Shown piece by piece: positions 25,363-35,377 of a DNA stretch of 64,000 bases; position 1 is the first letter of the stretch; each line of letters begins with the position of its first letter. Under the pieces are notes generated by a model. That model was given only the letters and a program-made list of their open reading frames with translations. It did no database searches and was not told the DNA's origin. Both the position numbers and the translations under genes were made by a program. The stretch is from Thalassospira tepidiphila MCCC 1A03514 (GTDB taxonomy: Bacteria; Pseudomonadota; Alphaproteobacteria; Rhodospirillales; Thalassospiraceae): contig NZ_JPVZ01000001.1 of assembly GCF_001662875.1 (NCBI RefSeq), positions 434,001-498,000 on the forward strand, written 5' to 3'.

Positions 25363-26631
25363 ATGAGCGCACCTCAGTGGAACAACAAAGTGGTCAAGTG
25401 GGTTGACGACCGTCTTCCGGTCATCTCCATGTTGCACCACTCTGCATACGAATATCCGACCCCGAAAAACCTGTCCTATATGTGGAACTTCGGTTCCCTG
25501 GCCGGTTTTGTTCTGGTGACGATGATCCTCACCGGTATTTTCCTGGTGATGAACTACACCCCCCATACCGATATGGCCTTTGAGTCGGTCGAGCGCATCA
25601 TGCGTGATGTGAACTATGGCTGGCTGATCCGCTATATCCATATGAACGGCGCATCGATGTTCTTCATCGTTGTGTTCATTCACATTTTCCGTGGCCTGTA
25701 TTACGGGTCATACAAAGCACCCCGCGAGATGCTGTGGTGGATCGGTATCCTGATCCTGCTTGCGATGATGGCAACCGCGTTCATGGGCTATGTCCTGCCG
25801 TGGGGCCAGATGTCCTTCTGGGGTGCAACGGTTATTACCAACCTGTTCTCTGCCTTCCCGATCATCGGTGATCCGCTGGTGACCTGGCTTTGGGGTGGTT
25901 TCTCGGTTGATAACCCGACGCTGAACCGGTTCTTCTCGCTGCACTATCTGATGCCGTTCGTCATTCTGGGCCTTGTTGTCCTGCATGTCTGGGCACTGCA
26001 TACCGTGCGCTCGAACAACCCGACCGGTGTTGAGATCAAGACCCCGGCGGATGCCATTCCGTTCCATCCGTACTACACGATCAAGGATCTGTACGGCATG
26101 GGCGTGTTCCTGATCTTCTTCTCGGTGTTTGTGTTCTTTGCACCTGACTTCCTGGGCCACCCGGATAACTACATCCCGGCGAACCCACTGGTCACACCGC
26201 CGCACATCGTGCCGGAATGGTACTTCCTGCCATTCTATGCGATCCTGCGTTCGATCGACTTCACCATCTTTGGCATCCCGGCAAAACTGCTTGGCGTGCT
26301 GGCGATGTTTGCCTCGATCGTGATCCTGTTCGTTATTCCGTGGCTTGATACCTCCAAGGTGCGCAGCTCGAAATTCCGTCCGGTTTACAAATGGTTCTTC
26401 TGGCTGTTTGTGATCGATACCTTCATCCTCGGCTATTGCGGGGCGAAGGCACCGGATGACTACTTCCTGGGTATTCCGGGTCTGAAAGTCATCGTGATGG
26501 GTCAGCTTTCGACGCTGTATTACTTCGCACACTTCCTTGTGGTCATGCCGTTGGTTGGAAAAATGGAACGAACCAAGCCGCTTCCTGCAAGCATCAGCGA
26601 ATCTGTTTTGAAGGAGGGTGCAAATGCGTAA
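25363..26631 (+). CDS. petB: Cytochrome b subunit of the bc1 complex
   Basis: Polytopic 422-residue subunit with two b haems and the Qo and Qi sites. Visible are the family start [35 protein letters not shown], the first His pair region [42 protein letters not shown], and the Qo-site PEW loop [18 protein letters not shown]. The length and final helices fit the full-length bacterial type. An AAGGAGG near its end serves petC, with which it overlaps by 8 bases. Confidence 0.98.
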   Translation: MSAPQWNNKVVKWVDDRLPVISMLHHSAYEYPTPKNLSYMWNFGSLAGFVLVTMILTGIFLVMNYTPHTDMAFESVERIMRDVNYGWLIRYIHMNGASMFFIVVFIHIFRGLYYGSYKAPREMLWWIGILILLAMMATAFMGYVLPWGQMSFWGATVITNLFSAFPIIGDPLVTWLWGGFSVDNPTLNRFFSLHYLMPFVILGLVVLHVWALHTVRSNNPTGVEIKTPADAIPFHPYYTIKDLYGMGVFLIFFSVFVFFAPDFLGHPDNYIPANPLVTPPHIVPEWYFLPFYAILRSIDFTIFGIPAKLLGVLAMFASIVILFVIPWLDTSKVRSSKFRPVYKWFFWLFVIDTFILGYCGAKAPDDYFLGIPGLKVIVMGQLSTLYYFAHFLVVMPLVGKMERTKPLPASISESVLKEGANA

Positions 26632-27400
26632 GTTCGCACTGACCGCAATTGCTGCCGCCTTCGCGGTAACCGCATTCACTGGTGGTGCAGCCAAGGCTGC
26701 CGGCGATCAGCCGGTGCCCGAGGCACAGGATTGGAGCTGGCAGGGTCTGTTTGGCACTTATGACCGTGCCCAGCTGCAGCGTGGCTTCCAGGTCTACAAG
26801 AACATCTGTGCCGGTTGTCACAGCCTGCGCTTCATTGCCTTCCGTAACCTTGAAGGCATTGGGTTCAACGAAGACCAGATCAAGGCGATTGCCGCCGAGT
26901 ATGACATCGAAGACGGTCCGAATGACGATGGTGACATGTTCACCCGTCCGGGCGTTGGTTCGGATTACTTCCCGTCTCCGTTCCCGAACGAAAAGGCGGC
27001 GGCCGCATCAAACAGCGGCGCCATTCCGCCGGATCTTTCGCTGATGACCAAAGCCCGTGTGGGTGGCCCGGACTATGTGTTCGGCCTTCTGACCGGCTAT
27101 GAGGAAGAAGCACCAGAGGGCTTCGACCTTGCAGACGGAAAGTATTACAACCACTACTTCCCGGGTCATCAGATCTCCATGGCACCGCCGCTTTATGATG
27201 AAGCGGTCGAGTACACGGATGGCACCCCGATGACCCTGGAACAGCATGCACGCGACATTTCTGCGTTCCTCAACTGGACGGCACAGCCGGAACTTGAGGC
27301 TCGCAAGGCGCTTGGCATGAAAGTGATCCTGTTCCTGCTGGTTCTGACGGCAATGCTGTATGCGGTCAAACGCAAGATCTGGCGCGACGTCGAACACTAA
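26624..27400 (+). CDS. petC: Cytochrome c1 subunit of the bc1 complex
   Basis: 258-residue periplasmic c-type cytochrome with a signal peptide ([20 protein letters not shown], cleaved near AKA-AG), one haem motif CAGCH (C62, C65, H66), and a C-terminal anchor [19 protein letters not shown]. The axial Met lies in the [17 protein letters not shown] stretch. ATG 26624 sits 6 bases after AGGAGG; a GTG two codons upstream is less likely. It passes electrons to soluble cytochrome c. Last gene of the operon, followed by a strong terminator. Confidence 0.97.
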   Translation: MRKFALTAIAAAFAVTAFTGGAAKAAGDQPVPEAQDWSWQGLFGTYDRAQLQRGFQVYKNICAGCHSLRFIAFRNLEGIGFNEDQIKAIAAEYDIEDGPNDDGDMFTRPGVGSDYFPSPFPNEKAAAASNSGAIPPDLSLMTKARVGGPDYVFGLLTGYEEEAPEGFDLADGKYYNHYFPGHQISMAPPLYDEAVEYTDGTPMTLEQHARDISAFLNWTAQPELEARKALGMKVILFLLVLTAMLYAVKRKIWRDVEH

Positions 27401-27427
27401 GACGTCCTGATCTGCCCGATATTGAAA

Positions 27428-27460
27428 CAGGCCACCGACATTCGGTGGCCTGTTTTTTTT
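27428..27460 (+). terminator. petABC terminator
   Basis: CAGGCCACCGA and TCGGTGGCCTG form a perfect 11-base stem with a CAT loop, followed by eight T residues. Confidence 0.95.
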
Positions 27461-27500
27461 GTACGCCGGTCAGACGCTACGCAGGATATGGCGGGCGATA

Positions 27501-28340
27501 TCAATAAGAGAAATAGGACACAACCAGCCGGTCGATCTCGCCGCTTGCAAGCATGTCACTGAGCACGCGATCAAGAGCACCGGCGAACTGGTCGCGATAG
27601 GGCCATTTGCCTTCCGGGTCCGGGCCATAGGCAACATAGCCAAATTCGTGCCCGATGATCGCGGCCTCGTCAAACAGGCGGGCGACTGCCTTGTCGACGG
27701 CCAGTTCGCGCATCCCGGCCAGAATGGCCATGCGTTCATTGACGTAACAATCAACACGACCAGCCATCAGGAAACGCAGGTTGCTTGCGGTGGTGTTGGC
27801 TTCTTCAAGGGTAATCTCGCCCGCCTCGACCATGTCAAAAAATTCCGGCCCGGCCAGACGATATCCGGCGTTGTTGGCAAAGCGCGCCCCTTTGAAATCA
27901 TTCGGGAAGCGCTTCAGATCGTTGCTTTGCGCGTAATCCTTGCTGCAGATTGCCACGACGGTTTCGCGCAGGATCGGGATGGAATAGCGTTCGATCCAGT
28001 CGCGATCCCCGCGCGCGTAAGGCGGAAAGAACCCCATGATCTTGCCGTCCTTGAGCAGCTCCATCCCGCGGCGAAACGGCACATTGACAATATCAAGCTG
28101 ATAGCCCGGCAGGCGATCAAATGCTTCCTGCAAGATGCGGACATAAATGCCTTCGGGCGTGACCCCATCGAGAAACGCATAGGGTGCGTTGCTGTCTTCG
28201 GCATAAAGCGTGATGGTGCGGGGCATGTTGCTGTCTTGCACCGGCTCGGCCACGGCGTGCAATGGCAGAAACAGCGCACCGCCAAACAGCGCGCGTCCGG
28301 TAAACCTGACTGTGTTTCGCAAAACAGATTTCAATGACAT
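27501..28340 (-). CDS. Periplasmic family 3 solute-binding-like protein
   Basis: 279 residues with a signal peptide (TGRALFGGALFLPLHAVAEP) and a family 3 binding-protein fold: ITLYAEDSNAPYAFLDGVTPEGIYVRILQEAF in the first lobe and GRVDCYVNERMAILAGMREL in the second. FRRGMELLKDGKIMGFFPPYARGDRDW is the usual substrate-pocket loop text. No permease or ATPase gene adjoins it, as with the orphan at 15456. It may serve a distant amino-acid transporter or a sensor. Ligand unknown. Confidence 0.8.
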   Translation of the reverse strand: MSLKSVLRNTVRFTGRALFGGALFLPLHAVAEPVQDSNMPRTITLYAEDSNAPYAFLDGVTPEGIYVRILQEAFDRLPGYQLDIVNVPFRRGMELLKDGKIMGFFPPYARGDRDWIERYSIPILRETVVAICSKDYAQSNDLKRFPNDFKGARFANNAGYRLAGPEFFDMVEAGEITLEEANTTASNLRFLMAGRVDCYVNERMAILAGMRELAVDKAVARLFDEAAIIGHEFGYVAYGPDPEGKWPYRDQFAGALDRVLSDMLASGEIDRLVVSYFSY

Positions 28341-28416
28341 GACGTTATTATGCAGACAATCATGGCGTGCCTGTCAATTATCATCATGTAACAAAACCTG
28401 CCGTGATTTTGCGGAC

Positions 28417-29247
28417 TTACTGGTCTGATGCCGAAGCCTGTGCTGGTTTGTCTTCGTCCGACGGGCTGTTTTGACACTCATCCGTCTGGTCGTGCGACAC
28501 ACGGTGCTGTTGATTGCCATCGGCCGGGCGCAGTGGCGGCACCGTCACCGGGATATGCACCAGACGGCGTTTGCGCTGTGGCGTGCCGGAGCTGGCGTAA
28601 AGCTGTTTACCGGCTTCGACAATCGAGACACCGGCAAAGGCCTTGAACAGGCGCGATCCGATATTTTCAAACACCTGCGACCAGCGCAGCAAAAGGCGCA
28701 TGTTGGTCGGTGGCATGAAAAGCGCGCGACTGTGCTGGATCGGCAGGAACATGTTTTCACGCAGCAGGTTTTGCAGCTGTGACACGCTATGGGGATGGCC
28801 ATAGCCAAACGGCGTTTTTTCCGACCATGACCAGAGCGAGCTTCGGTTGGGTGTTACCACAACAATCCGGCCATTAGGCGTCAGCACCCGCCAGCATTCG
28901 CGCATCAGGCGACGCATCGAGTCCGTATGTTCGACCAGATGCACGACCAAAATGCGATCCACCGAACTGTCAGGCAGCGGCAACATGGTTTCTTCGGTCA
29001 GTGCCACACGGTTGTCTTCACCCGCAGGCCAATGAACGCAGCCCTGCTGGGCGGGCATGAAGGCCATGACACGCTCCGCCTCGCCAATGAAGGGGCGCAG
29101 ATAGGGTGTGGCATAGCCAAAGCCAAGGACCCGCATGCCGCGGACATCCGACCACATGACGCGCAAACGCCTGCGGATCAGACGCCGGGCGGCCTGCCCG
29201 ATACTGCTGGCATAAAAACGGTGAAGATCAACGACATCCTGACGCAT
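28417..29247 (-). CDS. SAM-dependent class I methyltransferase
   Basis: 276 residues. Motif I is VLGFGYATPYLRPFIGEA (a Gly-rich loop), followed by LPLPDSSVDRILVVHLVEHTDSMRRLMRECWRVLTPNGRIVVVTPN, the Methyltransf_11 core. An unconserved, Gln/Ser/Asp-rich tail of about 40 residues follows. It is divergent from gloB (114-base gap), an arrangement I recall from many alphaproteobacteria; the methyl acceptor is unknown. Confidence 0.8.
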   Translation of the reverse strand: MRQDVVDLHRFYASSIGQAARRLIRRRLRVMWSDVRGMRVLGFGYATPYLRPFIGEAERVMAFMPAQQGCVHWPAGEDNRVALTEETMLPLPDSSVDRILVVHLVEHTDSMRRLMRECWRVLTPNGRIVVVTPNRSSLWSWSEKTPFGYGHPHSVSQLQNLLRENMFLPIQHSRALFMPPTNMRLLLRWSQVFENIGSRLFKAFAGVSIVEAGKQLYASSGTPQRKRRLVHIPVTVPPLRPADGNQQHRVSHDQTDECQNSPSDEDKPAQASASDQ

Positions 29248-29361
29248 GCGATCAGCCTATCATTCCCGGTCCGGCACGGGAATGTTTTTGCGTGATTGTT
29301 TCAAGACAGTGGTTGCTGCTAGTCTTGGTTCAAATCGGAATTCATAGTTTTGAGGTACGCC

Positions 29362-30132
29362 ATGGCTGCGGGCGAAGTGATCGTTATTCCCTGTCTTTCA
29401 GACAATTACACCTATCTTGTGCGCTGCCACCGCAGCGAAGTCACCGCCATTATCGATCCGGGCGAAGCGGCCCCTGTGATTGCCGCCCTTGAAGAGCGTG
29501 ACTGGAACCTTGATCTGGTGATCAACACCCATCACCATCATGACCATATCGGCGGCAATGCCGAATTGATCGAGAAATACGGTGCGAAATTGCTGGGCCC
29601 GACGGCCGAAACCGCGCGCATCCCCAACATGGATGAAACCTGTGCCGAGGGCGATCAGGTCCTGATCGGGGATCTGGAAGGACGGGTATTTGATGTGCCG
29701 GGCCACACCAGCGGGCATATCGCGTTTTATTTCCCGGCCATCACCGCGCTGTTTTCAGGCGACAGCCTGTTTGCGCTCGGCTGCGGGCGTTTGTTTGAGG
29801 GTACACCCGAACAGATGTGGCATTCCTTGCAGAAGTTTCGCAATCTTCCGCCCAGCACGCAGGTCTATTGCGGCCATGAATATACCCAGGCCAACGCGAA
29901 ATTCGCCAAAACGATCGAGCCCGACAACGCCATCCTGATCGCACGGTGCCAGGATATTGACGGGCTTCGCGCACGCAACCTTCCGACCATTCCATCGCGT
30001 CTGGATGTGGAGCTTGCGACCAATCCGTTCCTGCGCGCCGATGAGCCCTCGGTCGCCGCGGCCATGGGCATGAGCGGCGAAAGCCCGGTTGCGATCTTTA
30101 CCGAGATTCGCAAACGCAAAGACAATTTCTAA
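29362..30132 (+). CDS. gloB: Hydroxyacylglutathione hydrolase (glyoxalase II)
   Basis: Metallo-beta-lactamase-fold enzyme that splits S-lactoylglutathione to lactate and glutathione, completing methylglyoxal detoxification. The 256-residue protein has the metal motif NTHHHHDHIGG (T56-H62), DVPGHTSGHIAFYFP, LFSGDSLFALGCGRLFEGTPEQMW, and CGHEYTQANAKFA, all typical of GloB. ATG 29362 is preceded by GAGGTACGCC; the frame extends to 29350. It converges on frcR with a 12-base gap. Confidence 0.96.
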   Translation: MAAGEVIVIPCLSDNYTYLVRCHRSEVTAIIDPGEAAPVIAALEERDWNLDLVINTHHHHDHIGGNAELIEKYGAKLLGPTAETARIPNMDETCAEGDQVLIGDLEGRVFDVPGHTSGHIAFYFPAITALFSGDSLFALGCGRLFEGTPEQMWHSLQKFRNLPPSTQVYCGHEYTQANAKFAKTIEPDNAILIARCQDIDGLRARNLPTIPSRLDVELATNPFLRADEPSVAAAMGMSGESPVAIFTEIRKRKDNF

Positions 30133-30144
30133 GCTGATGTTGGT

Positions 30145-31392
30145 TCAGGCCATCTGTTTGAACAAAACGTTCTGATCCAAAAGATAGCGCGAGAACAAGG
30201 GCAGACTTGCCGCACCGATGGCGCGTGCGGCACTGCCCACCCGCCCTTGTTCGATGCGGGGGCGTTCGATGCCTTGCAGATCGAGCTCGGAAATTGCGGC
30301 ACGGGTTGCGGCAACCACCCGTTCGCAGACATCGGCCGGGAAGCCGCCATCAACAATGACCGCTTCGAAATCGATCACCGAGCAGACCGAGGTGATGGCA
30401 ATCGCCAGACTGCGTGCGGTGTGTTCGATCCAGATATCAAGCGTCTTGCCCAGGCCATGCCAGTAATCGGGATCGCGCCAAAGCATCGCCGGATCACCGC
30501 CTTCGCGGGTCAGCATCTGTTCAAGCACAAAGATCGAGGCCTGATCGATCAACTGGCTGGGATGGCCGCTGCGTGAGGAGACCGGCATGGAGCCAAAGGC
30601 GCCAGCATTGCCCGTCCGCCCGGCATAAAGCGCCTGATTAAGCACAACCCCGCCGCCAATAAACGACCCGATAAAGAAATAGGCAAAATCGGAATAGTTC
30701 GGGCCAAGGCCAAAGACCAGCTCCGCCCCGCAGGCGGCAGTCGCGTCATTTTGCTGAAAGACCGGGAACGGCACGATGGCGGCGATGGCATCGACCAGAT
30801 CGACCTCGCGCCAGGCATTCATGTCTTCGACCGGTGCGCCGACTTCATCGACCCAGTTCCAAAGTTCAAACGGGGCCGCGATTCCGACCCCGGCAATGCG
30901 GTCAATCTGGTTGCGATCAAGACCGGTCAGGATGTCATCGACAGCACCACACACGAACCGGCGAATGCCATCGGGGGTGGGATATTTATACGCTTCGCGT
31001 TTGGTTGCCCGCACCGATCCAACAAAATCCATCAGGATCAATTCCGTGCTGCGCCGCCCGATCTTGAGCCCGAAGGAATAAACCCCGTCCGGGTTAAGCG
31101 CCATCGGCACCTTTGGCTTGCCAACATTGCCGCGCACCGGTGTGCCGCGCATCAAAAGCCCATCCTTTTCAAGGGCGCGCATGATGACGGAAACGGTTTG
31201 GGCCGACAGCCCGGAAAGCCTTGCAATTTCGGCCTTTGAAAGACCGGCGTTACGGCGCACGAGCGACAAAACAAGTCGTTCGTTATAAGCGCGCACACGC
31301 AACTGGTTTGCGCCGCCGCCCGGATGCAAGGGACGCGCGTTGCGATCATCCGCCCCGATATTGTCCGGGTTCGCAGAGATGCTGTCAGTCAT
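30145..31392 (-). CDS. frcR: ROK family transcriptional repressor of the fructose ABC operon
   Basis: 415 residues: winged helix at about 35-90 (NAGLSKAEIARLSGLSAQTVSVIMRALEKDGLL) and a ROK sugar-sensing domain. The glycine-rich FFIGSFIGGGVVLNQALYAG and the HPSQLIDQA region replace the zinc-cysteine motif of catalytic ROK kinases, so this is a regulator, not a kinase. It is divergent from frcBCAK with a perfect inverted repeat between, matching the frcR-frcBCAK order known from Sinorhizobium meliloti. It should release the operator when it binds fructose or a derived sugar. Confidence 0.85.
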   Translation of the reverse strand: MTDSISANPDNIGADDRNARPLHPGGGANQLRVRAYNERLVLSLVRRNAGLSKAEIARLSGLSAQTVSVIMRALEKDGLLMRGTPVRGNVGKPKVPMALNPDGVYSFGLKIGRRSTELILMDFVGSVRATKREAYKYPTPDGIRRFVCGAVDDILTGLDRNQIDRIAGVGIAAPFELWNWVDEVGAPVEDMNAWREVDLVDAIAAIVPFPVFQQNDATAACGAELVFGLGPNYSDFAYFFIGSFIGGGVVLNQALYAGRTGNAGAFGSMPVSSRSGHPSQLIDQASIFVLEQMLTREGGDPAMLWRDPDYWHGLGKTLDIWIEHTARSLAIAITSVCSVIDFEAVIVDGGFPADVCERVVAATRAAISELDLQGIERPRIEQGRVGSAARAIGAASLPLFSRYLLDQNVLFKQMA

Positions 31393-31448
31393 TGGTTCCT
31401 CCCACTCGGGGTCCTTAATGCCCGATTAGGGATCATGGTGACAGGAAT

Positions 31449-31477
31449 AATTAATAAATCAATCGGATTTATTAATT
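31449..31477. promoter_or_regulatory. Operator between frcR and frcB
   Basis: AATTAATAAATC and GATTTATTAATT are perfect 12-base arms around AATCG. The AT-rich arms resemble operators of NagC/Mlc-type ROK repressors. It lies 57 bases before frcR and 142 before frcB, placed to control both. Confidence 0.7.
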
Positions 31478-31618
31478 GACAGGATCGCCGGTTTGGTGTG
31501 TCGTAAGGCCATACAGATTGAAGACCCGCGACAAAAAATGTGCGTCACGATCTGTTGGAAAACAGCAAAATCAGGCCAAAATGGCCAAATATTCAGGTTC
31601 AGTCCTGGGAGGAAACAA

Positions 31619-32647
31619 ATGAAGAAAGCACTTCTTGGCGCCGCCCTTGGTGCGCTTGCACTGGGTATGACTGCGGCTCCGAACGCCGCAAAAGCCGACG
31701 AAATCGGCGCCTGCCTGATCACCAAAACCGACATCAACCCGTTCTTCGTGAAAATGAAGGAAGGCGCGTCTGCCAAGGCCGAAGAACTTGGCATTAACCT
31801 GTCGACCTATGCCGGCAAGATTGATGGCGACCATGAAACACAGGTTCAGGCCATCGAATCGTGCATTGCATCGGGTGCCAAGGGCATCCTTCTGACCGCA
31901 TCGGACACCAAGGCGATTGTTCCGGTTGTCAAAAAGGCCCGCGATGCTGGCTTGATCGTGATCGCACTCGACACGCCGCTTGAGCCGATTGATGCAGCCG
32001 ATGCAACCTTTGCCACCGATAACTTCAAGGCTGGTGAACTGATTGGTCAGTGGGCGGCCGCCAAGCTTGGTGACAAGGCAGCAGACGCCAAGATCGCCCT
32101 GCTTGATCTCACGCCGAGTGCGCCGTCGGTTGATGTGCTGCGCGATCAGGGCTTCCTGAAAGGTTTCGGGATCGACATCAAGGACCCCAACAAGATCGGG
32201 GACGAGGATGACGACCGGATCGTTGGCCATGACGTGACCAACGGCAACGAAGAAGGCGGCCGTACTGCGATGGAAAACCTGATGCAGCGCGATTCCGACA
32301 TCAATGTTGTTTACACCATCAACGAACCGGCCGCTGCCGGTGCCTATGAGGCACTGAAATCGTTTGGCATGGAAGACGGTGTTCTGATCGTCTCGGTCGA
32401 TGGTGGTTGCCCGGGTGTTGCCAACGTCAAGGATGGCGTGATTGGTGCAACCTCGCAGCAATATCCGTTGCTGATGGCGTCCAAGGGGATCGAAGCGATC
32501 AAGGCATGGGCTGATAGCGGTGAAAAGCCGCAGAACAGCCAGGGCCTTAACTTCTATAACACGGGTGTGAACCTTGTGACCGATCAGCCGGTAGACGGTG
32601 TTCCGTCGATTGACGTTGCCGAGGGCATGGATCGCTGCTGGGGTTAA
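31619..32647 (+). CDS. frcB: Fructose-type sugar ABC transporter substrate-binding protein
   Basis: 342-residue periplasmic protein with a signal peptide ([20 protein letters not shown], cleavage near KADE). The body is a Peripla_BP_4 type I sugar-binding fold: [71 protein letters not shown] and [17 protein letters not shown]. This is close to FrcB of rhizobia. ATG 31619 follows GGGAGGAAACAA; the open frame runs to 31493 but the extra residues are not signal-like. Followed by a hairpin and frcC. Confidence 0.87.
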   Translation: MKKALLGAALGALALGMTAAPNAAKADEIGACLITKTDINPFFVKMKEGASAKAEELGINLSTYAGKIDGDHETQVQAIESCIASGAKGILLTASDTKAIVPVVKKARDAGLIVIALDTPLEPIDAADATFATDNFKAGELIGQWAAAKLGDKAADAKIALLDLTPSAPSVDVLRDQGFLKGFGIDIKDPNKIGDEDDDRIVGHDVTNGNEEGGRTAMENLMQRDSDINVVYTINEPAAAGAYEALKSFGMEDGVLIVSVDGGCPGVANVKDGVIGATSQQYPLLMASKGIEAIKAWADSGEKPQNSQGLNFYNTGVNLVTDQPVDGVPSIDVAEGMDRCWG

Positions 32648-32673
32648 TCCGGGGTTTATCCTGACCTGCTTCG

Positions 32674-32704
32674 AAGGAGGGCAGCATTATCCCCTGCCCT
32701 CCTT
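32674..32704 (+). promoter_or_regulatory. Intra-operon hairpin after frcB
   Basis: AAGGAGGGCAG and CTGCCCTCCTT make a perfect 11-base stem with a 9-base loop, 26 bases after the frcB stop and 117 before frcC. Only a short T stretch follows. It probably protects frcB mRNA and lowers frcCA output, as is usual for binding-protein operons. Confidence 0.6.
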
Positions 32705-32820
32705 GTCCCACTTTGCTTTACACTTGGTATGTCATCCGAACCCGCCACAAGAGCCGGGCGGGAGACAGCGAACGGATCAGGGATGCCTGATCCTGTTTTC
32801 GACCAGGTCCGGAGGAAACG

Positions 32821-33903
32821 ATGAGCGAGACACCCAAATCCTCGCGCCAGAAACAGGAATTCGAGCACGCGCTTGAGTCCAGCGACCGCAACGTCGCGCA
32901 ATTCGAACATAAACACCGCAGTTTTTTCGGCAACGTGCAGCATTTTTTGCACGGCAACCCGACCATGGTGCCGGTGATTGTTCTGATATTTTCGATCATC
33001 ATTTTCGGCTTTGTCGCCGGCAGTAAATTCTTTTCGCCCTTTAACCTGTCGCTGATCATGCAGCAGGTGTCGATCATCGGCATCCTGGCCGCGGCGCAAA
33101 GCCTTGTGATCCTGACCGCCGGTATCGATCTTTCGGTCGGTGCGATCATGGTTCTGATGTCGGTCATTATGGGCCAGCTTGCCGTCACCATCGGCATTCC
33201 AGCGCCGATTGCCATTATCATTGGCTGTATCGGCGGGATCTGTGCCGGGGGACTGAACGGGTTCCTGGTGACCCGGATCAAGTTGCCACCGTTTATCGTG
33301 ACGCTCGGCACTTGGAATATATTCTTTGCGCTCAATCTTTGGCTTTCGGGCGCGCAGTCAATCCGAAGCCAGACACTTGATGAAATTGCCCCGCTTTTGA
33401 AATTCTTTGGCGAAAGCATCGCGCTTGGCGGGGCCCGGATCACCTATGGGTCGATCCTGATGCTGGTGATCTTTGCGGTGCTTTGGTACATCCTTAATCA
33501 CACCAGTTGGGGGCGGCATGTTTATGCCATTGGCGATGACAAGGAAGCGGCCGAACTTTCGGGCATTCGCACCAACCGCACCCTGATTACGGTTTATTGC
33601 CTTGCCGGTTTGGTTTGCGCGATTGGCGCATGGGCATCAATCGGGCGCGTGGGATCGGTTTCACCGCAGAGTTTTCAGGAAGCCAACCTGCAATCGATTA
33701 CGGCTGTTGTGATCGGCGGCATTTCGCTGTTTGGCGGGCGCGGATCGATCATTGGCCCGTTGATCGGGGCGTTGATCGTTGGCGTGTTTAATTCCGGCCT
33801 TCGCCTTGCGGGGGTGGATGTTCTTTGGCAGGTGTTTGCCATCGGCTGGCTGACCATTATTGCTGTCGCCATTGACCAGTGGATCAGAAAGGTGTCGTCA
33901 TGA
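32821..33903 (+). CDS. frcC: Fructose-type sugar ABC transporter permease
   Basis: 360-residue BPD_transp_2 family permease. A charged 40-residue cytoplasmic N-terminus (SETPKSSRQKQEFEHALESS) precedes about ten helices. Family text includes GILAAAQSLVILTAGIDLSVGAIMVLMSVI, LPPFIVTLGTWNIFFALNLWLSGAQSI and FGGRGSIIGPLIGALIVGVFNSGLRLAGVD. It pairs with frcA, overlapping it by ATGA. Confidence 0.87.
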   Translation: MSETPKSSRQKQEFEHALESSDRNVAQFEHKHRSFFGNVQHFLHGNPTMVPVIVLIFSIIIFGFVAGSKFFSPFNLSLIMQQVSIIGILAAAQSLVILTAGIDLSVGAIMVLMSVIMGQLAVTIGIPAPIAIIIGCIGGICAGGLNGFLVTRIKLPPFIVTLGTWNIFFALNLWLSGAQSIRSQTLDEIAPLLKFFGESIALGGARITYGSILMLVIFAVLWYILNHTSWGRHVYAIGDDKEAAELSGIRTNRTLITVYCLAGLVCAIGAWASIGRVGSVSPQSFQEANLQSITAVVIGGISLFGGRGSIIGPLIGALIVGVFNSGLRLAGVDVLWQVFAIGWLTIIAVAIDQWIRKVSS

Positions 33904-34694
33904 GCAACACTTCCCAATCTGTGCAACCTGTTCTTAAGGCACGCGGCATCGTCAAACGATATGGTCGTGTTACCGCCCTTAACTATGCCGATTTTGATCT
34001 TTATCCCGGCGAGGTTCTTGCCGTGATCGGCGATAACGGGGCGGGGAAATCATCCCTGATCAAGGCACTTTCAGGGGCTGTGACCATTGATGAAGGCAGT
34101 ATCGAGCTTGATGGCAAACCGATCCAGTTCACATCCCCGATGGAGGCCCGCGAAGCCGGAATTGAGACGGTGTATCAGAACCTGGCACTTTCGCCGGCAC
34201 TTTCGATTGCTGATAACATGTTCATGGGCCGCGAGCTTCGCAAGAAGGGCTTTATGGGCAAGTATTTCGGGGCGCTGGACCATAAGGAAATGCAGCGTCT
34301 GGCACGTGAAAAGCTGACCGATCTTGGCCTGATGACCATTCAGAACATCAATCAGGCGGTTGAAACCCTTTCGGGTGGGCAGCGCCAGGGGGTTGCGGTT
34401 GCCCGCGCAGCCGCATTCGGATCGCGTGTGGTGATCATGGATGAACCGACAGCAGCACTGGGCGTTAAGGAAAGCCGTCGCGTGCTGGATCTGATTGCCG
34501 ATGTGAAGGCGCGCGGCATGCCGATTGTGCTTATTTCGCATAACATGCCGCATGTGTTCGAGGTCGCCGATCGCATTCATGTCCATCGGTTGGGCAAACG
34601 TCTTTGCACCATCAAACCCGATGATTACAGCATGTCAGACGCGGTTGCCTTCATGACGGGGGCCAAAGAGCCACCGGCAGAAGACGCCGCCTAA
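33900..34694 (+). CDS. frcA: Fructose-type sugar ABC transporter ATPase
   Basis: 264-residue single ATPase domain. Walker A GDNGAGKSSLIKAL, Q-loop YQNLALSP, signature LSGGQRQGVAVARAAA, Walker B VVIMDEPTAALGV and switch His in LISHNMPHVFE are all present. Unlike RbsA/XylG, which carry two ATPase domains, FrcA is half-size, as in the S. meliloti system. ATG 33900 overlaps the frcC stop (ATGA); an upstream in-frame start at 33879 is less likely. Confidence 0.88.
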   Translation: MSNTSQSVQPVLKARGIVKRYGRVTALNYADFDLYPGEVLAVIGDNGAGKSSLIKALSGAVTIDEGSIELDGKPIQFTSPMEAREAGIETVYQNLALSPALSIADNMFMGRELRKKGFMGKYFGALDHKEMQRLAREKLTDLGLMTIQNINQAVETLSGGQRQGVAVARAAAFGSRVVIMDEPTAALGVKESRRVLDLIADVKARGMPIVLISHNMPHVFEVADRIHVHRLGKRLCTIKPDDYSMSDAVAFMTGAKEPPAEDAA

Positions 34695-34728
34695 CACAAA
34701 GCACCCCGGATATGAGAACCATAGTTTC

Positions 34729-35358
34729 ATGACACCTGATCTCGACGCGTTGGCAGACGCCATTCGCGCCAAGCACGCCGACAAGGGCCGCATTCTTGTG
34801 GCCATTGTCGGTGCACCAGCCTCGGGCAAGTCAACCTTGTCCGACCGGCTTTATCACCATCTGGGGGGTGATAAAGCCGGGGCTGCTGTGGTGCCGATGG
34901 ACGGGTTTCATTTTGACAATGGCATTCTGGAAGACCGCGGCCTTCTGGCCCGCAAGGGTGCGCCCGAGACATTTGATGTTGGTGGGCTCAAACGCACGTT
35001 GACGGCACTTCGCGACGCGCCAAACGAAGATGTTTACGTACCGCTGTTTGATCGGACACTCGAAATCTCGCGGGGTTCGGCCAGGATGATTGCGCCTGAT
35101 CACAAGATCATTCTGGTCGAGGGCAATTACCTGCTTCTGGGTCAATCCCCGTGGAGCGAACTCCATGACCTGTTTGATTTATCGATCTATCTTGATGTGC
35201 CGGAAGACACGCTGCGTGCCCGATTGATCGCGCGTTGGCGCAGCTTTGGCTTTGATGACGCCACCGCCACCCACAAAGCCACCAGCAACGATCTTCCCAA
35301 TGCGCAGACCGTGATACGCGGGACCGGGAAAGCCGATATTCGCGTGCGCCCGTCCTGA
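34729..35358 (+). CDS. frcK: Uridine-kinase-like sugar kinase of the fructose operon
   Basis: 209 residues with P-loop GAPASGKSTLSDRLYHH, then VVPMDGFHFDNGILEDRGLLARKGAPETFDVGGL and YLDVPEDTLRARLIARWRSFG. This is the PRK/URK/PanK kinase family, distinct from PfkB fructokinases. In S. meliloti the fourth gene of the fructose operon (frcK) is a kinase of this kind, so sugar phosphorylation after uptake is the likely role; a nucleoside substrate cannot be excluded. 34 bases after frcA. Confidence 0.8.
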   Translation: MTPDLDALADAIRAKHADKGRILVAIVGAPASGKSTLSDRLYHHLGGDKAGAAVVPMDGFHFDNGILEDRGLLARKGAPETFDVGGLKRTLTALRDAPNEDVYVPLFDRTLEISRGSARMIAPDHKIILVEGNYLLLGQSPWSELHDLFDLSIYLDVPEDTLRARLIARWRSFGFDDATATHKATSNDLPNAQTVIRGTGKADIRVRPS

Positions 35359-35377
35359 TCGATCACCGGACATCTCT

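Noticed and set aside
25708-26694. 328-codon open frame antisense to petB
   Set aside because: Arg/His/Asp-rich translation typical of an antisense shadow of a membrane protein gene.
31571-32461. 296-codon open frame antisense to frcB
   Set aside because: Opposes a full-length, well-supported binding-protein gene.
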